Below, piece by piece: positions 45,715-54,178 of a DNA stretch of 64,000 bases. Made by a program: the position numbers and the translations under genes. The notes under the pieces were generated by a model that had not been told where the DNA came from, ran no database searches, and saw only the letters and a list, made by a program, of their open reading frames with translations. Each line of letters starts with the position of its first letter. The stretch's first letter is position 1. Origin of the DNA: Nocardia alni (GTDB taxonomy: Bacteria; Actinomycetota; Actinomycetes; Mycobacteriales; Mycobacteriaceae); the NCBI RefSeq assembly GCF_019038435.1, contig NZ_JAGPOX010000014.1:1-64000 (forward strand), read 5' to 3'.

Positions 45715-46632
45715 TCATTCGCGCACAGCGGTGACCAGATTGATCAGACCCGGAACGTGACCACCGCTGACGACGACGGGATCGGGCGCCGCCCGGCCCT
45801 GCGCGCGCAGATAGTCCAGCAGCTCGACCCGCTCGGCATACCATCCGTTATCGGAAAACCACTGTGCCGCATCTGATCTCGGATCATTGTAGATCATTCG
45901 CGCCCAGTCGCCCTGCGTTTCGGCAACCTCGCCGTCGACCTCCTCCGGCGTCGTGAGCTCCTGATAGACCTCCCGGGGCAGCGGCATCATCTGCTCCACG
46001 GCGACACGACTGTGCCGCACGCCGGCCGACGCGATCGTGGCGAACAGCCGATCCTGCGCCTCGGGCGTCACGTAGATCAGCAACCCCTCGAGCAGCCACG
46101 CGGTGGCGAGACTCGCATCGAAACCGCTGTCCCGCAATGCTTCCAGCCATTCCTCACGCAGATCCACCGCGACCTCGTGCCGGTCGGCGAGCGGCGTGAT
46201 CCCGGCGGCGCCCAGCGTGTCCCGCTTGAATTCGAGCACCGGAGCGCGATCGAGTTCGTAGACCGTGGCGCCCTCCAGGCAGGACAGCCGGTAGGCGCGG
46301 GTATCCAGTCCGGCCGCGAGGATCACCACCTGCCGGATCCCGTGCTCGCGCGCATCCCGCATATAGGCGTCGAAATACCGGGTCCGGGCGGCGATATGGT
46401 CTTGGAAGGGCAATCCGAAATCCGGTGACAGCAGCGGGTGATCACGGACGCGATCGGGCTCATCGATCAGTTGCGCCCACTCCCCGCCCGCGGCCCGCAG
46501 GAATCCGTCGGCCAGCCGATCGACCGCGAGGGGGTCCTGCTGCCGCCCGGCCAGCGCCCGGGCGGCCGCGACGAACAACGCGGTGGATCCGACGCTGGTG
46601 GTGATATCCCAGTTGTCTGTGTCGCTACGCAT
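45715..46632 (-). CDS. SAM-dependent methyltransferase, TIGR00027-like
   Basis: A 305-residue methyltransferase of the large actinobacterial family related to leucine carboxyl methyltransferases. Signatures are WDITTSVGSTALFVAAARA at the start, RTRYFDAYM, QVVILAAGLDTRAYRL as SAM motif and YELDRAPVLEFKRDTL. Many mycobacterial and nocardial paralogues exist; few have known substrates. The ATG at 46632 fits this family start, though the frame opens 23 codons earlier. Confidence 0.88.
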   Translation of the reverse strand: MRSDTDNWDITTSVGSTALFVAAARALAGRQQDPLAVDRLADGFLRAAGGEWAQLIDEPDRVRDHPLLSPDFGLPFQDHIAARTRYFDAYMRDAREHGIRQVVILAAGLDTRAYRLSCLEGATVYELDRAPVLEFKRDTLGAAGITPLADRHEVAVDLREEWLEALRDSGFDASLATAWLLEGLLIYVTPEAQDRLFATIASAGVRHSRVAVEQMMPLPREVYQELTTPEEVDGEVAETQGDWARMIYNDPRSDAAQWFSDNGWYAERVELLDYLRAQGRAAPDPVVVSGGHVPGLINLVTAVRE

Positions 46633-46753
46633 GAAGATCACGCTATCGGCGCACCCGAGGACACGACAGTCACCCGCGATCGATCTACGATTTTCCTCCA
46701 CGACGGAGTGATCTCCGGGGCACTTCCGCCATGATCACCCCGCACGCGCCGAA

Positions 46754-46948
46754 TTACCAGCGTCCCCGCGGGACGTCGAAATCGGCGCACAGCGCACGCC
46801 AGACGTCGCGAGGATCGGCGCCCTCCTCGATGGCCTGCGCGCCGGTACGACCGCCCATCGACGGCAGTACGTGATCGGTCAGCAGGACATCGCCTCGGGA
46901 CACCCCGAATTCGGTATGCAACATTTCCTGGAATTCCGTCAATCGCAC
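46754..46948 (-). CDS. DUF3046 protein
   Basis: A 64-residue protein with the DUF3046 pattern: LTEFQEMLHTEFG, LLTDHVLPSMGGRTGAQAIE and DPRDVWRALCADFDVPRG. GTG start. This family (Rv2738c type) lies by recA and recX in mycobacteria; its function is unknown. Here two genes separate it from recA. Confidence 0.9.
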   Translation of the reverse strand: MRLTEFQEMLHTEFGVSRGDVLLTDHVLPSMGGRTGAQAIEEGADPRDVWRALCADFDVPRGRW

Positions 46949-46978
46949 TGTTCCGAGGCTACAGGCGACCGCGCGGGA

Positions 46979-48142
46979 TCACCGGGACGGGACACCGTCC
47001 ACCACGCGGTGACAGATCTCGACCGGGTCCGCCACCTGCGCCACAGTCCGCGCCGCCGCCTCCGCGGCATCCCGGAACGCGGGCTCGGCCACCACTTTAC
47101 GCACCGCCGCCCGCACGGCCTCGCCGGTGAACGGTCGCACCAGAATCGAACTCCCCTGGCGCACAGCGCGATTCGCCAGCTCCCACTGATCGCCACCGCC
47201 CGGCACGGTGACGATCGGCACCCCGGCGAGCAGGCTCTTGGCCAGCAGACCGTGCCCGCCACCGCCGACGACGACCGCCGCGTGCCGCAGCAGCTCGTCC
47301 TGACGCCCCAGTCCCGCAGTCGCCCACGGCGGCAACTCGCTCGGCGGGGTGTCGAGCATCGAAATCGCCACGCGCACACCGGCTCCGTCCAGGGCATCCA
47401 GCACCGCCCGCGCCATCCCCTCGACCCCGGTGTGCGCGGTCGACGGGGCGACGACGACCAGCGGATCGTCACCCGGCGGCAACGGCAGCACGTGATCGGT
47501 CGGCTCCCACAGCAGCGGGCCGATCACATGCGCGTGCTCCGGCCAGTCCGGGCGCGGCACCTCCAGTGCGGGCAGGGTCGCGATCAACCGCGCGACCGGG
47601 CCCGGATCCTCGTGCGGCAGACCGACACCGACACGCGCCGCCCCACGCTGCTGCTCGCCACGGGCGATCGCGCGCGCGGTCAGGCCGCGCAGCACAGTAT
47701 CTCGCGCCCGCCCACGCAGTCCCTGCCCCGGCGCGAGCCCACTTCCGATGGGCGGCAAGGCCTTCGACGGCAGATACAGCGGATGCGGCGACAGCTCCAC
47801 CCACGGCACACCGAGGCGTTCGGCGGCCATGCCGCCGCCCACGGTGAGCACATCGGCGATCACCAGTTCCGGCAGCATGGCGCCGAGATCGGGCAGGATC
47901 TCCGTGGAGATGTGCGCGGCGCGTTCGTGGATGCGCTGCCCGGCGTCGCCGTCGTCGTCCTCGGGCCGCGGCGCCAGCCCCTTGAGCCGCCGCACCCCGA
48001 TCCCCGCGCCGCGCGCCGCGTCGAACCAGCGTGGCCCGGTGAACAACACCGGCTCGTCACCCGCGGCGAGCAGCCGCGTGCACAGCGCGATTGCCGGAAA
48101 CGCATGTCCGGGATCCGGTCCCGCGACCACAGCCACTCGCAT
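46979..48142 (-). CDS. glycosyltransferase, GT-B MGT/UGT-like
   Basis: A 387-residue GT-B fold enzyme. The N-terminus VAVVAGPDPGHAFPAIALCTRL has the His-containing acceptor loop, and the donor-binding end reads GGGGHGLLAKSLLAGVPIV followed by PGGGDQWELANRAV, the usual nucleotide-sugar signature. It transfers a sugar to an unknown acceptor. An Rv2739c-like gene sits here in M. tuberculosis, so this belongs to the conserved block. ATG 48142 is chosen from the family start. Confidence 0.85.
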   Translation of the reverse strand: MRVAVVAGPDPGHAFPAIALCTRLLAAGDEPVLFTGPRWFDAARGAGIGVRRLKGLAPRPEDDDGDAGQRIHERAAHISTEILPDLGAMLPELVIADVLTVGGGMAAERLGVPWVELSPHPLYLPSKALPPIGSGLAPGQGLRGRARDTVLRGLTARAIARGEQQRGAARVGVGLPHEDPGPVARLIATLPALEVPRPDWPEHAHVIGPLLWEPTDHVLPLPPGDDPLVVVAPSTAHTGVEGMARAVLDALDGAGVRVAISMLDTPPSELPPWATAGLGRQDELLRHAAVVVGGGGHGLLAKSLLAGVPIVTVPGGGDQWELANRAVRQGSSILVRPFTGEAVRAAVRKVVAEPAFRDAAEAAARTVAQVADPVEICHRVVDGVPSR

Positions 48143-48316
48143 GCGAAACAGACTGCCACATCGCTCATCGAAGGCATGATGCCCGTTCACTCCGACGCCG
48201 GACGGTCGCCGCTCGATACGCCGATGAGCACCTCCGCACAGAGACGGCGTGAATCCTTGACGCCACCGGCAAACGCCTCACCGATGCGCCCTTCACCCTG
48301 GGCGAATTGCTCTCTG

Positions 48317-48397
48317 TCTGACCGGTCACACACCCATCGACCGCTCCATGTCTGATCGGTCACACATAGACTGATCTCCATCTGACCGGTCACACAC
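48317..48397. repeat. three 17-bp repeats containing the palindrome TGACCGGTCA
   Basis: TCTGA(C/T)CGGTCACACA(C/T) occurs at 48317-48333, 48351-48367 and 48381-48397. Its core TGACCGGTCA is a perfect 10-bp palindrome (TGATCGGTCA in the middle copy). Spacing is 34 and 30 bp, about three helical turns. They lie directly before the DUF6881 gene. A regulator operator is more likely than a replication iteron, because no replication gene is nearby. Confidence 0.75.
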
Positions 48398-48413
48398 CGC
48401 AGGCTGCGGCCGG

Positions 48414-48740
48414 ATGGGGCGCAAGGAAAGACGAGTCGATGAGTTGGTATCTGAAGTCCGCTGGCATCACGACTTCGACGATGAGCCGGTCGATCTGTTC
48501 AGTGAGATCGGTGATGACGACTACGAGGTGCGCAAGGTCGACGTCTACCGGGACGGCCATATGGAGTGGGCCGACGCCACGCACGAGACCGCCACCATCG
48601 AGTTGGGGCAGGCGCCGACGCCGGCGCCCGAGGAGATCGACGCCGACGCCGAATTCACGGCCGTCCGAATCGAAGTCGCGGAGTTCGAGACGATGTGGTC
48701 GGCCGCGCGAGAACATGGCGCCGATATCGACCTTGGTTAG
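48414..48740 (+). CDS. DUF6881 domain protein, start probably frameshifted
   Basis: A 108-residue frame containing a DUF6881-like domain: VRWHHDFDDEPVDLFSEI, VRKVDVYRDGHMEWAD and a C-terminal EFETMWSAA. The better start is ATG 48439, with AAGGAAAG eight bases upstream, reading MSWYLK. It leaves the domain frame at about 48456. One extra base there would join MSWYLK to VRWHHDF, the natural family N-terminus. The frame as given starts at 48414 without such support. A one-base deletion, real or from assembly, is likely. Confidence 0.65.
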   Translation: MGRKERRVDELVSEVRWHHDFDDEPVDLFSEIGDDDYEVRKVDVYRDGHMEWADATHETATIELGQAPTPAPEEIDADAEFTAVRIEVAEFETMWSAAREHGADIDLG

Positions 48741-48761
48741 TATGCGCTCGAGGAGGATGCC

Positions 48762-49247
48762 ATGTCCGAAACATCCGATCACCCGCCCGCCGACTGGCGC
48801 GAGCACGGCGTACGGGTCGTCCCCGGCGACCGGCTCGACTCGAACACCGCGCAGACCCCGGGTATGCATCGGGAGGCCGCGGTCAGCCGCGCGATGACCG
48901 GCGCGGCCAAGATCTGGGCGGGCACGGTGGCGATCGAGCCCGGTGCGGCCACGGGGGCGCACCATCACGGTCCGCTGGAGAGCGTCATCTACGTCGTCGC
49001 CGGACGCGCCCGGATGCGGTGGGGTGAGCGGCTGGAATATCTGGCCGAGGCCGGGCCGGGCGATTTCATCTATGTTCCGCCGTTCGTCCCGCATCAGGAG
49101 ATCAACGCGCTGGAGGATTCGACATTGAGCTGCGTGGTCATCCGCAGCGATCAGGAACCGGTCGTGGTCAATCTGGATATCGACGACCTCGAGGGCGACC
49201 CGGAGACCGTGCCGTGGGTGGATCCGCACCATCCGGCCGAATCATGA
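48762..49247 (+). CDS. cupin-domain protein
   Basis: A 161-residue single-cupin protein. The metal-binding motifs are GAHHHGPLESVIYVVAGRA (motif 1: His, His, Glu) and PGDFIYVPPFVPHQEIN (motif 2: His). It most likely binds a divalent metal and a small substrate. GAGGAGG lies before the ATG. It overlaps the HD-domain gene by four bases (ATGA), so the two products probably work together. Confidence 0.88.
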   Translation: MSETSDHPPADWREHGVRVVPGDRLDSNTAQTPGMHREAAVSRAMTGAAKIWAGTVAIEPGAATGAHHHGPLESVIYVVAGRARMRWGERLEYLAEAGPGDFIYVPPFVPHQEINALEDSTLSCVVIRSDQEPVVVNLDIDDLEGDPETVPWVDPHHPAES

Positions 49248-49807
49248 GCACGGGCAGTCCGTTCACGACCGTGGACGAGCTGATGAACCTGCTCGCCGAC
49301 TGCGCGGACGTCTGGGATATGCCCGACCGCGGCGGTGATCCGGTCGACATCCTCGACCACGATCGCCAATGCGCGCAACTGCTGCGCCGCGACCACCCCG
49401 AGGACGAGGAACTCCAGATCGCGGGCCTGGTGCACGATATCGGCCACACGCTGGTCCCCGGTGACGACGCCGGTCACGGGCGGCACGGCGCGGCCGCGGT
49501 GCGCGGGCTGCTGGGCGAGCGGGTGGCTCGCCTGGTCGAACTGCACGTCGTCGCGAAACGCTATCTGGTGGCGACGGATTCGGAGCACGCCGTGAGCCTG
49601 TCCGCCTCCAGCCGGCGCACCCTGACGGCCCAGGGTGGGCCGATGAATGCCGTGGAGGTGGCGGAATTCGAGCATGACCCCGATTTCGCCGCCGCGCTCA
49701 CGCTGCGGCGCGCCGACGACGCGGGCAAGGTCGTCGGCCTGCCGGTGCGTCCGCTGGAATCGTGGCGACCGGTCGTGGAGCGAGTCGCCGCCCGATCGGG
49801 GAGGTAG
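49244..49807 (+). CDS. HD-domain protein, PhnZ-like
   Basis: A 187-residue HD-domain protein. The metal site is in DHDRQCAQLL and GLVHDIGHTL, followed by HGRHGAA and HVVAKRYLVATDSEH, and ends with SASSRRTLTAQGGPMNA. That last part resembles the PhnZ family of mixed-valent diiron oxygenases, which cleave carbon-phosphorus bonds, and its relatives. Whether it is an oxygenase or a phosphohydrolase cannot be settled here. Coupled to the cupin gene. Confidence 0.75.
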   Translation: MSTGSPFTTVDELMNLLADCADVWDMPDRGGDPVDILDHDRQCAQLLRRDHPEDEELQIAGLVHDIGHTLVPGDDAGHGRHGAAAVRGLLGERVARLVELHVVAKRYLVATDSEHAVSLSASSRRTLTAQGGPMNAVEVAEFEHDPDFAAALTLRRADDAGKVVGLPVRPLESWRPVVERVAARSGR

Positions 49808-49825
49808 CGACTCCGGCAGCGCGAT

Positions 49826-50545
49826 TCAGTCGCGGAACGAGAACAGTTCGAAGCCGACCGCCCGCGCGGCGCCGAATCCCTCCACCGGGGCGGTGGACTG
49901 CTCGACGATCGCCCTGGCCTGCGCGGCCACCGACTGCGAACTCAGCGCCGCGAGATAACGCCCGTGTGCCGTAAGAGATTCCAGTGCGGCATCGACGCTC
50001 TCGGTGACGTCGACCGCATGCGTGACGACGGGCCCGGCCACCGCCGCCCACCGCGCCGACCAGATCGGCAGCCCGCCCAACTCCGGGAATATCCACTCGT
50101 TGGCGGCGTCGTCGATCGCGTCCAGCGCGCACCGCCCTACCGCACGATGATCGGCGCTGTTGGGACGGCCGGACGCCGAGATGTCGCCGAAGTTGAACAG
50201 CACCACCATTTCCGGCCGATATCGGCGAATCGCCCGGGCCAGATCACGCCGCAGCGGCAGACCCTGCTCGATTCGCCCGTCCGGAAAACCGAGGAATTCC
50301 ACCTCCTGCACGCCGACGGCCTTGGCCGCGGTGCTCTCCTCCGCCTCCCGCAGCGGCCCGGCCTGCCCCGGCGGCAACCCCACGATCCCCGCCTCACCGC
50401 GGCTGGCCAGCACATAGCGGATATGTTTGCCCTGGCTGGTCCACCGGCCGACCGCGGCCGCGATGCCGAACTCGACATCGTCGGGATGTGCGACGATCAC
50501 GAGCCCACGCTGCCAGTCCTCGGGTACCTGCTTCATGACACTCAT
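49826..50545 (-). CDS. PIG-L family deacetylase
   Basis: A 239-residue LmbE/PIG-L fold enzyme. The zinc-binding AHPDD motif is at the N-terminus (VIVAHPDDVEFGIAAAVGRW, in part), followed by SRGEAG and RPNSADHRAVG, the second metal site. The family includes MshB and Mca of mycothiol metabolism and N-acetylglucosamine deacetylases. It lacks the length of MshB, so a detoxification or sugar-deacetylating role is as likely. Convergent with the HD-domain gene. Confidence 0.88.
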   Translation of the reverse strand: MSVMKQVPEDWQRGLVIVAHPDDVEFGIAAAVGRWTSQGKHIRYVLASRGEAGIVGLPPGQAGPLREAEESTAAKAVGVQEVEFLGFPDGRIEQGLPLRRDLARAIRRYRPEMVVLFNFGDISASGRPNSADHRAVGRCALDAIDDAANEWIFPELGGLPIWSARWAAVAGPVVTHAVDVTESVDAALESLTAHGRYLAALSSQSVAAQARAIVEQSTAPVEGFGAARAVGFELFSFRD

Positions 50546-50622
50546 TCAAGCACCGGACAACCGAATGGGCCGCCCGGAACCAGCGGACGGCCTACAGTCT
50601 GTGTGCGCGACAGCGTGTCGCA

Positions 50623-50793
50623 CTACATTTTGTCGGCGGTGGACTTCGAGCCCGACAGTGCCTTGTACAGCAGGTACAGCCCGAAGACGACCGCGCTGAT
50701 CATCACGATCGGGAACAGCGCCTTCACCAGCGCACCGACGACGATCAACGCCAGCCACACGAGCGCGACGACGCCCAGAATCTTCCAGAACAT
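50623..50793 (-). CDS. small membrane protein, 56 aa
   Basis: A 56-residue protein made of two predicted membrane helices: ILGVVALVWLALIVVGALV and LFPIVMISAVVFGLYLLY. A short polar tail (KALSGSKSTADKM) follows. A strong Shine-Dalgarno, GGGAGGAA, stands at the right distance from ATG 50793. Family unknown to me; small two-helix proteins of this kind are common in actinobacteria. Confidence 0.75.
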   Translation of the reverse strand: MFWKILGVVALVWLALIVVGALVKALFPIVMISAVVFGLYLLYKALSGSKSTADKM

Positions 50794-50943
50794 GTTCTAT
50801 TCCTCCCGAAGGTCTTGCGCCGGATTCCGCGATCCGACTTCCTCCATACTGCCGACTCCCCGGCGGAAAATCACCAGGTCATCACCGAAATCAGGGAAAG
50901 TTCAGGGTTGTTCCCGAGGACATGGGCCGGAGTGCAACCGGGC

Positions 50944-51858
50944 TTATCGGACATGCGGGTCGTCGGTGGGCAGCCAAGTGCCGTCCGCGCGAATGCCGAG
51001 ATCGCCCACTTGGTGCGCGATGGCGTCCACGGCGGCGAGCACGGCCGGCCGGTCTTCGCCGCGGCGGGTGACCAACGACCAGGTCCAGACCACCTCAGGG
51101 GCGGTGACCGGGCATCGGACAAGGTCGGACGGCACGGGTGTGCCCTGTCCCTTGGGCGAATTGAGGACGGCCCGGTTGATCGCGCGCACATGATCGAAGA
51201 AAGCGGGACCGGTGATGCCGCCGTCCCTGATGCGCAGCAGAGAAGCCCCGGTGGCGTACACCAGCTGGCGGGCGAAGTGATTCCACGACGCCCAGGAGGT
51301 CTCGTCGTCGTCCACCAGCACCACGAGATCCCGGGCCCGGATCGGCGAGCCCTCTCGGGCCGTGGAGACCGCATAGAGCCGGTCCACTCCGATCAGCCGG
51401 GCGTGCAGACCGAGCCGGTCGAGGTCGGTGGTGGTCACCCAGCACACGGCCATGTCGAGGCTGCCGTCGGAGACCCGGGCCGCCTGCGTGTGCGACGGCG
51501 CCACCCACGGATCCATGTGCGGCTGCGCGATCCCGGACAACGTCGCGGCCAGATCGGCGGGCAGCCAGTTGACGTAGCCGAGCCGCACCGTCGCGGAGCC
51601 CGCCAGTTGCTCGGCGCGCCGTCGCAGCGCGTCGGCCCCGTCGAGCACCGCTCGCACCTGCGGCAGCAGCGCCGCCCCCGCGGCCGTCAGGGCGACCGTG
51701 CGATGGTCCCGGACGAACAGCCGCACGCCGAGATCTCGTTCCAGCGCCTTGATCTGCTGCGACAGCGATGGTCCCGCGATGAGAAGCCGTCGAGCGGCCC
51801 GGCCGAAGTGAAGTTCCTCGGCCACCGCGACGAAATATCCGAGCTGTCGCAACTCCAC
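50944..51858 (-). CDS. LysR family regulator
   Basis: A 304-residue LysR regulator. The start ELRQLGYFVAVAEELHFGRAA is typical, which favours GTG 51858 over the further upstream ATG 51918. The DNA-binding domain ends with LFVRDHRTVALTAAGAALL. The rest is the effector domain. It is divergent from the muconolactone-isomerase-like and MFS genes and likely controls them. Confidence 0.85.
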   Translation of the reverse strand: MELRQLGYFVAVAEELHFGRAARRLLIAGPSLSQQIKALERDLGVRLFVRDHRTVALTAAGAALLPQVRAVLDGADALRRRAEQLAGSATVRLGYVNWLPADLAATLSGIAQPHMDPWVAPSHTQAARVSDGSLDMAVCWVTTTDLDRLGLHARLIGVDRLYAVSTAREGSPIRARDLVVLVDDDETSWASWNHFARQLVYATGASLLRIRDGGITGPAFFDHVRAINRAVLNSPKGQGTPVPSDLVRCPVTAPEVVWTWSLVTRRGEDRPAVLAAVDAIAHQVGDLGIRADGTWLPTDDPHVR

Positions 51859-51982
51859 GATCGTCGATGCTACCTGCGGTAGGAGGTTGGGCCTATCGGC
51901 CGGGAGCACACCGGTCATGGTCTACCGGCGGGGTGCGGACGGACGATTGATGACGAGGAACCGACTACCGAAGGAGACTGTC

Positions 51983-52288
51983 GTGCAGGAGTATCTGGTG
52001 GAGATCACCACCACCATTCCCGAGGGTACGGAGCAGTCCGAGGTCGATGCCCGGCGTGCCGCGGAGGCCGTTCGCGCCAAGGAACTCACCGCGTCCGGGA
52101 ATCTGGTCCGGCTGTGGCGCCCGGTCGGTGAACTGCGCAGCATCGGGCTGTGGCGGGCGCGGGACGAAGCCGACCTCGCCGCGAATGTGCTGGGCACCCT
52201 GCCGTTGCATCTGTGGATGAGCGCGAAAGTCACACCGGTGCAGTCCCATCCGAACGATCCGGGTCGTCCGGACGCCGACCGGGGCTGA
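51983..52288 (+). CDS. muconolactone delta-isomerase-like protein
   Basis: A 101-residue protein of the muconolactone isomerase family: EYLVEITTTIPEGTEQSEVDAR, RAKELTASGNLVRLWRPVGEL (both shown in part) and LGTLPLHLWM. The family member in the catechol branch of the beta-ketoadipate pathway isomerises muconolactone. Other family members exist without that pathway nearby, and no catechol dioxygenase gene is in the window. GTG start with AAGGAGA upstream. It precedes an MFS gene by 14 bp. Confidence 0.8.
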   Translation: MQEYLVEITTTIPEGTEQSEVDARRAAEAVRAKELTASGNLVRLWRPVGELRSIGLWRARDEADLAANVLGTLPLHLWMSAKVTPVQSHPNDPGRPDADRG

Positions 52289-52302
52289 TCGGGGGCTGTT
52301 CG

Positions 52303-53502
52303 ATGACTGTGGGATTGATGTCGCCACGTCCCGTCGTGAATTCGGCGTGGGCACAGGTCATTCGGGGCGGCGCCGCGCTGGCGGCCGGAATGGGCGTCGG
52401 CCGGTTCGTGTACACGCCGATCCTTCCGCTGATGACTTCGGGGGCCGGTCTATCCGCGACCAGCGCCGCGAACCTGGCCACGGCGAACTATGTGGGCTAT
52501 CTGATCGGCGCGCTGATGGGTGTCTGCGCGCCGGCCGCTGTCCGCGCACCCGTCGTATTCCGCGGATCGCTGATCACGCTCGTGCTCACGCTGGCGGCGA
52601 TGCCGTTGACGCACAACACGATCCTCTGGTCGGCACTGCGGTTGCTCGCCGGGGTCGTGAGCGCGGTCATCTTCGTCGCGGCCGTCGCGGCACTCCTGGA
52701 TCACCTGCCTGATCACCACGCGCACAGGGTGGGCTGGAGTGTGGGAGGGGTCGGCGCCGGGATCGCCCTGTCGGGCCTGTTGCTGCTGGTCCTGCGGTCG
52801 GTCGGCGACTGGCGGGTCGCCTGGTGGGCCTCTGCCGTGCTAGCCGCCGTGCTGGCCCTAGGTTCCTGGCAGCTGCGGCTGGACCCCGTGGCAGACACTC
52901 GCGCGGCGACCTCGGGCGGCGGCACGCATCGATGGTTCCTCGCCTTGCTCACCAGTTACAGCCTGGAGGGCATCGGATACATCATCGCGGGTACGTTCCT
53001 GGTCGCGGCCATCAGCCATGGCACGCACGGCAGTCTCGGTACCGTCGCATGGGTTCTCGTCGGCCTGTCCGCCGTACCGTCGGCCGCCGCGTGGGCATGG
53101 CTGTCCCACCGTTGGTCTCGCCCCAGCCTGCTGTTCGTGGCGCTGATCCTGCAGGCTCTGGGCATCGCACTGCCGACCATCGTCGAGGGAACCGCCGCCG
53201 CGCTCGTCTCGGCGGTCCTGTTCGGCGCCACATTCCTCGGCGTCGCCACGCTGGCCCTCGCCGCGGGAACGCATCTGCGATACCCCCGATCGGTCGCCTT
53301 GCTGACGGCTGGATATTCGGTCGGCCAGATCCTCGGCCCGCTGGTGGTCACACCGCTGTTGCGGCACGGCTACCACCAGGCCCTCATCCTGGCCTCACTG
53401 ATCGTCCTGGCCGCCGCCGTCGCGGCCGCCGCGCTCCGCATCGGATATCCGACCGCGGAACGTCTCGAAGCCGCTGCCGGGGCCCGCTCGGCGAGGAGCT
53501 AG
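52303..53502 (+). CDS. MFS transporter, YbfB/YjiJ-like
   Basis: A 399-residue, 12-helix MFS protein. The first helix contains GMGVGRFVYTPILPLM, the signature of the YbfB/YjiJ family, and the middle contains VGGVGAGIALSGLLLLVL. Substrate unknown; it is probably an exporter or uptake carrier for an aromatic acid, judging only from the isomerase-like gene and LysR beside it. ATG 52303 follows a GGGGGC tract. Confidence 0.85.
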   Translation: MTVGLMSPRPVVNSAWAQVIRGGAALAAGMGVGRFVYTPILPLMTSGAGLSATSAANLATANYVGYLIGALMGVCAPAAVRAPVVFRGSLITLVLTLAAMPLTHNTILWSALRLLAGVVSAVIFVAAVAALLDHLPDHHAHRVGWSVGGVGAGIALSGLLLLVLRSVGDWRVAWWASAVLAAVLALGSWQLRLDPVADTRAATSGGGTHRWFLALLTSYSLEGIGYIIAGTFLVAAISHGTHGSLGTVAWVLVGLSAVPSAAAWAWLSHRWSRPSLLFVALILQALGIALPTIVEGTAAALVSAVLFGATFLGVATLALAAGTHLRYPRSVALLTAGYSVGQILGPLVVTPLLRHGYHQALILASLIVLAAAVAAAALRIGYPTAERLEAAAGARSARS

Positions 53503-53558
53503 CCGCTCAACGGCCCGCCGGCGTCATTGGGCCGTGCGGGCGGTGAGATCCACAGCCG

Positions 53559-54020
53559 TCAATCCAGGCAGAATTCGTTGCCCTCGGGGTCGGTCATGAC
53601 GATGAAACCGGCGCTCAGCGGTGGTTCGGGGTCGTGGCGGCGGATTCGGGTGGCGCCGAGGGCGACCAGACGGGCGCATTCGGTTTCCAGGGCGCTCATC
53701 CGGTCCTCGCCGCGGAGGCCGGGGGCGGCGCGTATGTCGAGGTGGACACGGTTCTTGGCGGATTTGCCCTCCGGGACCTGCTGGAAGAACACGCGGGCGC
53801 CGCGGCCGTCCGGGTCCTCGATGGCCGATTTCGAATTGCGCTGTTCCGGTGGAACGCCGAGGCCGGCGAGGAATTCGTTCCAGGCCGCCAGGGGGTCGGC
53901 GTCGGCGGGCAGGTCGACTCCCGGTGGGCCGGGATGGATGTAACCGAGTGCGTCGCGCCAGAAGCTCGACAGGGCTCCCGGATCGTGGGCGTCGAAGGTG
54001 ACCTGGAAATCGCGGCTCAC
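53559..54020 (-). CDS. VOC family (glyoxalase-like) protein
   Basis: A 153-residue two-module VOC protein. The N-terminal FDAHDPGALSSFWRDALGY and the C-terminal SAGFIVMTDPEGNEFCLD carry the metal-binding residues (His, His, Glu type) expected for the fold. These proteins include antibiotic resistance and isomerase enzymes; no function can be given. Start is GTG 54020. Convergent with the YbfB/YjiJ-like MFS gene. Confidence 0.85.
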   Translation of the reverse strand: MSRDFQVTFDAHDPGALSSFWRDALGYIHPGPPGVDLPADADPLAAWNEFLAGLGVPPEQRNSKSAIEDPDGRGARVFFQQVPEGKSAKNRVHLDIRAAPGLRGEDRMSALETECARLVALGATRIRRHDPEPPLSAGFIVMTDPEGNEFCLD

Positions 54021-54178
54021 CGAAGTGCTCCGTTCGAGGATCGCGTGCGGTGGAACTCCCGCTGCTCGCGGAGCGTCCGGTTCCAGTCTCGATCTGTATT
54101 CATGCGGCTATCCTGACACCCACAGCGGACAGGATCGGTCCTCTGTGCGCGGCACGCTGACGAGGCGGATAGCAGCCC

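Noticed and set aside
46871..48355. A 494-codon open frame opposite the glycosyltransferase
   Set aside because: It has no domain and sits entirely over the glycosyltransferase, which has the GT-B motifs and conserved synteny.
48317..48397. CRISPR array
   Set aside because: Only three 17-bp repeats with short, unequal spacers and no cas genes; the core is a regulator-type palindrome.
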